Shown here: positions 1 through 5,117 of the stretch, in pieces | Numbering within the stretch: position 1 is the stretch's first letter | Layout of the letters: every line of letters begins with the position of its first letter | Source: Acidobacteriota bacterium | Lineage (GTDB): Bacteria > Acidobacteriota > Vicinamibacteria > Vicinamibacterales > CAVVIG01 | Direction of reading: 5' to 3' | NCBI GenBank assembly: GCA_003222555.1 | Contig: QHWL01000157.1 | Span: 1-5,117 of the forward strand | DNA: 5,117 nt | Notes under the pieces: generated by a model | The model's input: the letters and a program-made list of their open reading frames with translations, nothing else | Told to the model about the DNA's origin: nothing | Databases searched by the model: none | Program-made: the position numbers and the translations under genes

Positions 1-302
1 TCCTTTACAAATTTCCTCACACGATCAGGCCGGACAGATTTTCAGACGCGGCGTGCGACTTCAACCAAGCGCTCGGGCCCTTTGCCAACGACGATCTTTT
101 TGGCGGCGGGCGTGACACGATTGACCAGCCCTGGACATCCTGGGACCAGAAGCGGATGGCGCCAACGGGCCAGTTCTCATCCAACCGCGCCGCTTCGTCA
201 GAGAAGGGAAAGCAGTACCACGACTACATGGTGGACCGGCTCGTGGAATATCTGAACTGGTGGCAGTCCTACCAGGGGCCGCTCGGCCAGGAAACGCCGT
301 GA
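1..302 (+). CDS. C-terminal part of a probable creatininase-family amidohydrolase (partial)
   Basis: A reading frame is open from the left edge to the TGA at 300-302 and gives 99 residues; the start lies outside the window. The tail has the shape of creatininase-family proteins (metal-dependent amide hydrolases of the creatinine amidohydrolase / MftE type): an APTGQFSSNRAASSEKGKQY stretch resembling the family's 'G-x-P-x-x-A-S/T-x-x-K-G' element, followed by a final amphipathic helix (DYMVDRLVEYLNWW). The metal ligands (Glu, Asp, His) lie in the missing part, so activity cannot be judged. The last codons overlap the GTG start of the flavoprotein gene by 4 bp, which indicates one transcript and translational coupling. 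That the frame is a real gene is near certain from the coupling and composition. The family call is made from a short tail by recall and is only moderate; another small hydrolase is possible. Confidence 0.5.
   Translation, partial: LYKFPHTIRPDRFSDAACDFNQALGPFANDDLFGGGRDTIDQPWTSWDQKRMAPTGQFSSNRAASSEKGKQYHDYMVDRLVEYLNWWQSYQGPLGQETP
289..294 (+). promoter_or_regulatory. Ribosome binding site deciding the flavoprotein start
   Basis: AGGAAA lies four bases before a GTG at 299-301 that overlaps the upstream stop (GTGA, 299-302). The protein from this GTG begins MTHLSTDVLVVGAGGAG, putting the FAD-binding beta strand close to the N-terminus as expected for the family. The more upstream in-frame ATG at 260 would add 13 residues (MAVLPGAARPGNA) that overlap the previous gene and look unrelated to the fold. 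Confidence 0.6.
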
Positions 303-1990
303 CGCATCTGAGCACTGACGTGCTGGTGGTTGGAGCCGGCGGGGCCGGCATGTACGCCGCAATTGCGGCGGCTAGAGAGGGAAGCTCCGTCCTCCTGCTC
401 GACAAGAACCTGATTGGACGCGGCGGTGCCACCATCATGGCTCAGATGACCGTGGCCGCGGCGATTGGGCATGAAGAGCCGGACGATTGGGTCCTCCATC
501 TGGAAGATACCCTGGAGGCGGGACGAGGAATCTGCAACGAACCGCTTTCGGCGATGGTGTGCCAGCGGGGCCCTGAACGGATTCTCGAAATGGACCGCTG
601 GGGCACTCGTTGGGCCCGCGAAGACGGGCATATCAAACAGGTCGGCGCACCAGGTCACCGCCGCAAACGCTGTTGCTACGTCGATTTTCTGAGTACCGGC
701 CCGGCCGTGGCGGGCACGCTGCGCAGGCAGGTCAGCGGCATGGCAAACGTCCGCCGATTGAGCAACATCGCCGTCATTGAAATTTGTGTTGCGGCCGGTC
801 ACGTCCGCGGTGCGGTCGCGTTGGATCTTTCGACCGGATCGCTGCTCACGATCGCTGCCCGCACGGTGATTCTGGCGGCCGGCGGGTTGACGAAAATCTT
901 TCGCCGCAACAGCGCATCGGCAAATATGGGCGGGGAGGCGTACTGGCTGGCGCTGGAGGCTGGCGCCGAGCTGGTGGACATGGAGTTCGTGCAGTTCTTT
1001 CCGATTGCGCATCTGGCGCCTCGACTGGTCGGTATGGACCCGATCATGTGGGATCCGTTCCGCTACAAGCTTGGCGGAAAACTGTTGAACGGAAACTTTC
1101 AGGAGTTCATTCACCGATACGGCGGCCAGGATGAAGGACGCTACACCGCCGCTCGGGATCTGGCGTCGTACGCAATCTTGAAAGAGGTCGAGGCCGGACG
1201 TGGGTCGCCTCATGGGGGCGTGTATCTGGATTTTCGTCATGTCCCCGACGACAGCCTTCGAGAAGCCTTCGGGCCTGTCATCGATCGCCTTCTGAAAAAC
1301 GGGATTGATTTGACCCGGGTGCCGATTGAAGTGGCGCCGACGGCCCACTATCATATGGGCGGTATTGCGGTAAACGACCGCATGGAGACGCGCGTTGCCG
1401 GTCTGTTTGCGGCGGGTGAAGCCGTCGGAGGTGCCAACGGCGCGAACCGCCTGTCGGGCAATGCCATCACCGAGGCCTTGGTCTTCGGAGAGCGCGCCGG
1501 CTTTTTTGCCGCCAAGGCCGCCATGGACACTGATGTGGACTGGTCACCGGCATACGTTCAGCGGGCTCGTGCGGAATTCTCCGAGCTCCGGCAACACAAA
1601 GAAAAAGGCTTGGGGCCCGCAGCGCTGCAGAACAGCATCCAGGACCTGATGTGGGAAAACGCCGGACCGTTTCGATCGGGCAAGAATCTCGAAAGGGCTC
1701 TGCCGGCGCTTCACGGGTTCCACGACCAATTACAGGATCTCGCCATAGCACACGGCGACATTTTCAATCTGGATCTGCAGGACTGGTACGAACTGAAGGC
1801 AATGCTCCGTAGCTCCGAGGCGGTCGTCATGGGCGCGTTGAACAGGGCAGAAAGCCGAGGAGCGCATCAGCGACTCGATTTTCCGCAGACGATCGCGGAG
1901 TTCGAGAGAAATCAGCTGTTGTCGCTCGAGGATGGAACGATGACGAGCCGCTGGACCTCTGTCGTCCGGTCGGGAATGCCATCCACCTGA
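299..1990 (+). CDS. FAD-binding flavoprotein, succinate dehydrogenase/fumarate reductase superfamily
   Basis: This 563-residue protein is predicted to be a cytoplasmic flavoenzyme; no signal peptide or membrane segment is visible. The dinucleotide fold is at residues 8-17 (VVGAGGAG), a second FAD element is at AAGEAVGGANGANRLSGN (about 372-388), and a C-terminal helical domain runs from about 412 to the end with a conserved SRGAHQR. Of the E. coli FrdA active-site set, Arg286 (ARDLASY), His350 (TAHYHMGG) and Arg384 (GANRLSGN) are retained. The histidine of 'QxHP' is Phe (QFFP, 232-235), and the Thr-Glu pair expected after it is replaced by a MWDPFR segment. The covalent-FAD histidine region reads GGATIMAQ, so FAD is probably noncovalent. 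I infer an oxidoreductase that hands electrons to the adjacent [2Fe-2S] protein. The substrate is unknown; a dicarboxylate or another alpha,beta-desaturation substrate is possible. The length is slightly short of typical SdhA (about 590). Confidence 0.85.
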   Translation: MTHLSTDVLVVGAGGAGMYAAIAAAREGSSVLLLDKNLIGRGGATIMAQMTVAAAIGHEEPDDWVLHLEDTLEAGRGICNEPLSAMVCQRGPERILEMDRWGTRWAREDGHIKQVGAPGHRRKRCCYVDFLSTGPAVAGTLRRQVSGMANVRRLSNIAVIEICVAAGHVRGAVALDLSTGSLLTIAARTVILAAGGLTKIFRRNSASANMGGEAYWLALEAGAELVDMEFVQFFPIAHLAPRLVGMDPIMWDPFRYKLGGKLLNGNFQEFIHRYGGQDEGRYTAARDLASYAILKEVEAGRGSPHGGVYLDFRHVPDDSLREAFGPVIDRLLKNGIDLTRVPIEVAPTAHYHMGGIAVNDRMETRVAGLFAAGEAVGGANGANRLSGNAITEALVFGERAGFFAAKAAMDTDVDWSPAYVQRARAEFSELRQHKEKGLGPAALQNSIQDLMWENAGPFRSGKNLERALPALHGFHDQLQDLAIAHGDIFNLDLQDWYELKAMLRSSEAVVMGALNRAESRGAHQRLDFPQTIAEFERNQLLSLEDGTMTSRWTSVVRSGMPST

Positions 1991-1992
1991 AC

Positions 1993-2340
1993 ATGTCGGC
2001 CCCCGACTCGACTCGCGTGATGCACCTTCGGGTCTGGCGCGGCTCGACGCGGGTTGAGGGTTTCTACCAGACTTATGAAGTTCCGTTCGAGGAGGGAATG
2101 TCGGTGCTGGACGCGTTGCGCTGGATTCGCGCCCGACGAGACTCGAGTCTGGCCATTCGCTACAGTTGCATCAACGCGAATGCCTGCAGAACCTGTATGG
2201 CGCTCGTCGACGGCGTTGTTGAATATACGTGCACGGCCCGGCTGAACGAATCGTGCACAACCGTCGAACCGCTTCCTACCAGGCCGGTCATCCGGGATCT
2301 CGTGACGGATACTGCTCCCGCAGACGAGAAACAACGCTAG
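1993..2340 (+). CDS. Stand-alone [2Fe-2S] protein like the N-terminal domain of SdhB/FrdB
   Basis: This 115-residue protein carries the plant-ferredoxin-like domain of succinate dehydrogenase/fumarate reductase iron-sulfur subunits: a YQTYEVPFEEGMSVLDALRWI stretch (residues 25-45) with the typical 'Y-x-V-P-x-x-x-G-M-T/S-V-L-D-A-L' pattern, then Cys59, Cys65, Cys68 and Cys80 as cluster ligands. The first two ligands are spaced C-x5-C rather than the usual C-x4-C. The C-terminal domain with [4Fe-4S] and [3Fe-4S] clusters of full SdhB (about 230-260 residues) is absent; the protein stops after a short polar tail. It starts two bases after the flavoprotein stop, so the two are almost certainly co-translated, and it should be the electron acceptor or donor of that flavoprotein. 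No strong Shine-Dalgarno precedes ATG 1993; an in-frame GTG/ATG at 2017/2020 (MHLRVWRG) is an alternative start that keeps the whole domain. Confidence 0.82.
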   Translation: MSAPDSTRVMHLRVWRGSTRVEGFYQTYEVPFEEGMSVLDALRWIRARRDSSLAIRYSCINANACRTCMALVDGVVEYTCTARLNESCTTVEPLPTRPVIRDLVTDTAPADEKQR

Positions 2341-2361
2341 AACCGGTTTCATAACTGGTTC
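2340..2361 (+). terminator. Hairpin immediately after the [2Fe-2S] gene
   Basis: AACCGGTT (2341-2348), loop TCAT, AACTGGTT (2353-2360) form an 8-bp stem with one G-U wobble, extended by a G-C pair at 2340/2361. It begins at the last base of the stop codon. There is no T tract after it, so it may be a weak terminator or an mRNA 3'-end stabilising structure rather than a classical intrinsic terminator. Confidence 0.35.
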
Positions 2362-2413
2362 CAAGGTTCCACAGTTCTAGAGTTCCAAGGTTCGGAGGAT
2401 TTTGGGTTCGAAA
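2358..2413. repeat. Decayed tandem array of an 8-bp unit, GTTCNNNN
   Basis: GTTC recurs exactly every 8 bases at 2358, 2366, 2374, 2382, 2390 and 2406 (units GTTCCAAG, GTTCCACA, GTTCTAGA, GTTCCAAG, GTTCGGAG, a lost unit GATTTTGG, and GTTCGAAA). The 12-mer GTTCCAAGGTTC occurs twice, 24 bases (three periods) apart. The array lies between two convergent genes, in non-coding DNA. It resembles short GTTCC/GGAAC intergenic repeats that I recall from Acidobacteriota genomes; a function is not known. Confidence 0.7.
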
Positions 2414-2526
2414 AGAGGGCCAGAGATGCGCGTCACGCTCTGAACGCCATAATGTCCCGCGGCTGATCGACGGGCGAGAAGGGGCATGAGTCCGGATTGG
2501 GCCTGGCTGAATCACTGCAATGAACA

Positions 2527-2539
2527 CTTTGCCGCAAAG
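2527..2539 (-). other. Small perfect palindrome 3' of the secreted protein gene
   Basis: CTTTGCCGCAAAG is self-complementary around the C at 2533 and lies 3 bases beyond the TAA stop of the - strand gene. As RNA it could give only a 5-bp stem with a 3-base loop and no U tract, so a terminator role is weak. Confidence 0.2.
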
Positions 2540-2542
2540 CCA

Positions 2543-3391
2543 TTACTTGTCCATGTGCGCCCGGTCTTTCTCGTTCTCGTTGCAGACCGACTCCAGAATG
2601 TCGGTGTCCGGCAGCAGCAGCTCGGTGACCTTGATGGTAAATGGCTTCGTGTACATCTTGGGATCGTCGACGGTCACGCTCAGGTCCATGTGGCCGAAAT
2701 CACGCCGGTGGAATCGCTCATGAATGCGCAGTGCGTCGCTATGGGGATGGCCGCCGGAGTCCAGCCAGGTCCCCTCGTTGAATCCGGCCGCGTCGACGAT
2801 CAACGTATCGCCGTCCCATCGGCCGACTGAGTAGCCGCCCCACGTGGGCTGCGGATCGACCGGCAGCGGGCGGCCGTCCGTGTAGATCTGCCGATGCGTG
2901 TTGTCCACCTCGTACAGCACCGCGATGACGTCGGGCGTCTGAATGATCTTGAACGGCGCGTAGCTGTTGATGTCGGTGCGCGGCAGCCCCTGCGGCAGGC
3001 AGCGGGCGGACGAACTGTTGGCCTTTCTCTCGGTGTTCTGCCGGAAGAGCTCCGCCGCGGCGGCGCGCATGGGACTTCTGTCGGACGGGAAGTCCACCAG
3101 GATGTTGAGGAAATACTTCGAAAACGTGCTCGGATCGTCGCCGGGTTCGATGAAGGCCTTCACACCGAGCCCGAAGAGGCGCTCGTTCTCGTCGGGGGAG
3201 TCGTATGCGGTCCGCCAGACGCCCGACAGGTCGGGCTTGCCATTTGCAGCACGCGGCGCCTTCGCGGACAAATTGGGCTTGCCGTCAGCTCCGCGCGGCG
3301 TGCCTGGCGTCGGATAGTTCAGCCACTGGGCGGGTGCGAACAACAGCGCGCCCGCGAACAGGACCCCGAGGCTTCGCGTCATATCGCTCAT
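2543..3391 (-). CDS. Secreted protein of unknown function, acidobacterial 'PDLSGVW' family
   Basis: This is a complete 282-residue protein from the ATG at 3391; an ATG at 3382 (MTRSLG) or a TTG at 3412 are alternatives. The N-terminus is a signal peptide (Arg, then hydrophobic LGVLFAGALLFAPAQ), so export to the periplasm or outside is likely. The start of the mature protein has a 12-residue tandem repeat (PRGADGKPNLSA / PRAANGKPDLSG) running into the family hallmark PDLSGVW. Further conserved elements are RCLPQGLPR, VGRWDGDTLIVDAAGFNEGTW, GHPHSDALRIHERFHR and the closing CNENEKDRAHM. I know this pattern as a large, highly duplicated family of uncharacterised exported proteins in Acidobacteriota. 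Two cysteines (in RCLP and CNEN) could form a disulfide. No catalytic motif is recognised and I assign no function. The gene converges on the redox operon and has no partner on its strand nearby. Confidence 0.8.
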   Translation of the reverse strand: MSDMTRSLGVLFAGALLFAPAQWLNYPTPGTPRGADGKPNLSAKAPRAANGKPDLSGVWRTAYDSPDENERLFGLGVKAFIEPGDDPSTFSKYFLNILVDFPSDRSPMRAAAAELFRQNTERKANSSSARCLPQGLPRTDINSYAPFKIIQTPDVIAVLYEVDNTHRQIYTDGRPLPVDPQPTWGGYSVGRWDGDTLIVDAAGFNEGTWLDSGGHPHSDALRIHERFHRRDFGHMDLSVTVDDPKMYTKPFTIKVTELLLPDTDILESVCNENEKDRAHMDK

Positions 3392-3436
3392 GTTGCCGGT
3401 AGCGTACTGCAAGACTCGCCCGGCTCATCCTGAACT

Positions 3437-3465
3437 TTGTTACGCCAGCGCATGGCGAATTCCAA
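3437..3465 (-). promoter_or_regulatory. Possible promoter of the secreted protein gene with a palindromic spacer
   Basis: Read on the - strand, TTGGAA (3465-3460) and TAACAA (3442-3437) are separated by 17 bases and match 4/6 and 3/6 of the sigma-70 consensus. The spacer carries the inverted repeat CGCCA-TGCGC-TGGCG (3457-3443), a possible operator. The site is about 45 bases upstream of the ATG at 3391. The match is weak in such GC-rich DNA. Confidence 0.25.
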
Positions 3466-3512
3466 ATTCCTTGGCTTTTCCAGGATTTCGCCAGCTTGTT
3501 ACGATGGGGGCC

Positions 3513-3707
3513 ATGCGCGATCTGGCCGTCCTGTTTCTCCATCTGCTGGCGACGGTCAACGGCCACCGGCCTCACCGAGCACTGCAACTCAATCCACTCG
3601 AACGAAGACGCCCGCCGATCGCGTCAGCGACGGCGTGTAGCGCGACTCCTGTCCAGCGCCGTGATCGTCTCGGTGGTGTCGTTCACGAGTACGCGCGGGC
3701 GGCCTGA
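3513..3707 (+). pseudogene. Internally deleted integrase/transposase relic (rve family)
   Basis: A 64-codon frame starts MRDLAVLFLHLLATV, the N-terminus I recall for a family of rve-type integrase/transposase proteins of about 300-370 residues. It continues directly as NGHRPHRALQL...RRDRLGGVVHEYARAA, which is the typical C-terminus of the same family (the 'Y-N-x-H-R-P-H-R-A-L' element after the catalytic domain and the 'R-D-x-L-G-G-L-x-H-E-Y-x-x-A-A' end). The whole DDE catalytic core that should lie between them (around 250-300 residues) is missing, with the junction near 3555-3560 and the frame preserved. It therefore cannot be an active transposase. It sits in an otherwise empty interval between two - strand genes, consistent with a decayed insertion. 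Element ends and target duplications could not be identified. The C-terminal match is more secure than the N-terminal one. Confidence 0.68.
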
Positions 3708-3885
3708 TGAAGTATCTGCACCCTACAGGAATGGGAAGTCGTCTCGGATACGACGGAGTTCGCCGGCGCAGCGTGAGGTCTGTCTCGGCCGAAACGCCCT
3801 CCTGTTCAACAGCCTTGTCCAACGCCTGCCGCGCCCGATGGCGCGAACAACTTGGCAACGCCGAACCTTGAGCTCAGAACTCTGC
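3708..3885. other. Intergenic stretch without recognisable gene
   Basis: I see no convincing coding frame, RNA gene or repeat here. A weak 5-bp inverted repeat (GTCGT/ACGAC, 3738-3754) is the only structure. The stretch may include the right flank of the integrase relic's element. Confidence 0.4.
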
Positions 3886-5117
3886 TCACACGTTGGCGGT
3901 GAGCGGGTCCATCATCGGCTTTCCCGCCTCCAGCGCCATGAGAATACAGTCGAGATTCACAGGCGCGCGCCGGAAGACTTCGTCACCCAGCGCGGCGGAA
4001 ATCGCGTTCAGCACCGCGCAGCAACCGGCCGCGACCGGAGGCTCGCCAATGCCTCGCGCGCCAACCGGCGTCTCCGGATCCGGAAGCTCGACCGCCGCCC
4101 AATCCATGTGCGTCGGCGCATCCAGGATTGTGGGGGGTTTGTTGTAATGGAACCGTTTGGCGAGTGCCACGCCGTAATGCTGGTCGTACACCCACTTCTG
4201 GCCGATGGCATGGGCGATACCCAACATCGAACGGCCGAGGATCTGGCCGCCCAAGGCCGCTGGATGGATGACGGTCCCGACGTCTGCGACGGCGAGGAAA
4301 TCGACGATGTGGTACACGCCGGTTTCGACGTCCACCTCGACTTCAGCAAAGGACGCGACGAAAGACAGCGAATTTCCGTCGTGGGGGTACGTGTCACGCG
4401 CCACGCCCATCAGGCCCTGTCCCGCAAGCGCTGCGGCCGACCGCTTGGTAAACGCATTGATCTCCTTGGGCACCTCGTGGCCGTCGTAGATGCCTCCGAG
4501 CTCGATCGCGCGCTGCGCGGCGCGCGCGAGCGTCATGCTGGCACCGCCGCCCTTGCGCGACACGCGCTCGTTGGCCACGACGTAGTCTTCGGGCCGGCCG
4601 CCGAGATCATTCGCGGCGATCTGCTGCAGCTTCTTGATCGCATCGCTCGCCGTGGCGTGCGCGGCGCGCGTCATCGCGTGCGTCGTCTGGCTGCCGCCCG
4701 ACACGCAGCTCCACGGCAGGTTCTTGGACGTGTCGCCCCAGGTGATGTTGACCTTTTCCCAGGGCACGCCCAGCATTTCCGCGGACACCCGCTGGCAATC
4801 AGACCACGATTCGGTGCCAAGATTGCCGATGCCGGTCTGGATGTACATCCGGCCGTCCGGCTTGATGACAAAGAGCCCGTCGAAGCCGACTGAGCCGGCG
4901 TTATACGAGCTGATCACCACGCCACTGCCACGCACCTTCGAGCCCTGGCGCTGCCCGCTCCGAGCTTTGCGTTCGTCCCACTTGAAGATCTGCGCTCCCT
5001 TATCAAGCGCCTCTTTGATGAAGCAACTGGTCGCATACGTTCGGACGCCCTGTGCATTCGCCGGGCCGAACTTGGCTTTGCCCGCAGGTGCATTGATCTT
5101 CCGGATCTCGACCTGAT
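3886..5117 (-). CDS. Molybdopterin-binding subunit of a xanthine dehydrogenase/aldehyde oxidase family enzyme (partial, C-terminal)
   Basis: About 409 C-terminal residues are visible. The frame is open through the right edge (first residues QVEIRKINAPAGKAKFGP), so the start and the N-terminal half are missing; full family members are about 700-780 residues. Recognisable elements are GVVISSYNAGSVGFDG, the cofactor-binding stretch IQTGIGNLGTESWSD, GGSQTTHAMTRA, EVDVETGVYHIVDFLAVADVGTVIHP, and GARGIGEPP, in which the Glu encoded at 4042-4044 is the conserved catalytic base next to molybdenum. The enzyme should hydroxylate an aldehyde or N-heterocycle using water and pass electrons to a [2Fe-2S] subunit and possibly an FAD subunit; none of these is on this side of the gene, so they would be upstream beyond 5117. 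The substrate cannot be told from this part. It resembles a subfamily common in Acidobacteriota and is often only annotated generically (COG1529, CoxL/XdhA-like). Confidence 0.88.
   Translation of the reverse strand, partial: QVEIRKINAPAGKAKFGPANAQGVRTYATSCFIKEALDKGAQIFKWDERKARSGQRQGSKVRGSGVVISSYNAGSVGFDGLFVIKPDGRMYIQTGIGNLGTESWSDCQRVSAEMLGVPWEKVNITWGDTSKNLPWSCVSGGSQTTHAMTRAAHATASDAIKKLQQIAANDLGGRPEDYVVANERVSRKGGGASMTLARAAQRAIELGGIYDGHEVPKEINAFTKRSAAALAGQGLMGVARDTYPHDGNSLSFVASFAEVEVDVETGVYHIVDFLAVADVGTVIHPAALGGQILGRSMLGIAHAIGQKWVYDQHYGVALAKRFHYNKPPTILDAPTHMDWAAVELPDPETPVGARGIGEPPVAAGCCAVLNAISAALGDEVFRRAPVNLDCILMALEAGKPMMDPLTANV

Noticed and set aside
269..1354. 361-codon - strand open frame opposite the flavoprotein gene
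   Set aside because: It is a shadow of the conserved flavoprotein: low-complexity Arg/His/Ala composition, no domain, and no ribosome site seen.
2402..2415. GGGTTCGAA, resembling a tRNA T-loop
   Set aside because: The flanking bases cannot form the 5-bp T stem and no acceptor, D or anticodon arms are found upstream; the word is explained by the octamer array.
2288..2527. 79-codon - strand frame through the repeat region (…NLGTLELWNLGTS…)
   Set aside because: Its only pattern comes from translating the octamer repeats, and it overlaps the end of the [2Fe-2S] gene; no sign of a real protein.
2894..3433. 179-codon + strand open frame opposite the secreted protein gene
   Set aside because: It is antisense to a complete protein with clear family motifs and a signal peptide; the translated product resembles nothing I know.
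3437..3503. Two TTGTTACG copies (3437-3444 and 3496-3503) as a target-site duplication of the integrase element
   Set aside because: Both copies lie on the left side of the relic, so they do not flank the insertion.
3869..3888. Inverted repeat TGAGC/GCTCA at the end of the molybdopterin subunit gene as a terminator
   Set aside because: The stem is only 5 bp, overlaps the stop codon, has a 10-base loop and no U tract on the - strand.
3496..4893. Long + strand open frame of 465 codons opposite the molybdopterin subunit gene
   Set aside because: It runs antisense to a strongly recognisable enzyme gene, has no family pattern and is very rich in Arg/His, as expected from the complement of GC-rich codons. 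Only its first part overlaps the intergenic region.

Overview
This window is GC-rich, tightly packed DNA that looks like a soil Acidobacteriota genome (a Vicinamibacteria-like lineage is my best guess). The guess rests on the 'PDLSGVW / GRWDGDTL / GHPHSDALR' secreted protein family, which is strongly expanded in that phylum, on the style of the xanthine-dehydrogenase-like molybdenum subunit, and on decayed GTTCC-type short repeats between genes. No marker gene is present, so this is inference.

Left part, + strand, 1-2340: the end of an operon. A partial gene (C-terminal 99 residues, probably creatininase-family amidohydrolase) overlaps by 4 bp a 563-residue FAD flavoprotein of the succinate dehydrogenase / fumarate reductase superfamily. 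Two bases later comes a 115-residue stand-alone [2Fe-2S] protein related only to the N-terminal domain of SdhB/FrdB. The two redox proteins probably form a soluble flavin/iron-sulfur oxidoreductase. Its flavoprotein lacks the usual covalent-FAD histidine and several dicarboxylate-binding residues, so the substrate is probably not simply succinate or fumarate. This cassette is the most novel content of the window.

Middle, 2341-2542: a short convergent intergenic region. It holds a hairpin directly after the [2Fe-2S] stop codon, then a decayed tandem array with an exact 8-bp period (GTTCNNNN). Then, on the - strand (2543-3391), comes a complete gene for a secreted protein of unknown function.

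3392-3885: a gene-poor interval of about 490 bp. It contains a possible promoter for the secreted protein gene and a 64-codon relic of an integrase/transposase, in which the native N-terminus is joined in frame to the native C-terminus with the catalytic core deleted. The remainder (3708-3885) shows no recognisable gene.

Right part, - strand, 3886-5117: the C-terminal ~409 residues of a molybdopterin-binding subunit of a xanthine dehydrogenase / aldehyde oxidase family hydroxylase, cut by the window edge, with the catalytic glutamate visible. Its [2Fe-2S] and any FAD partner genes would lie outside the window. Nothing shows that it works with the left-hand operon, although both are redox enzymes.
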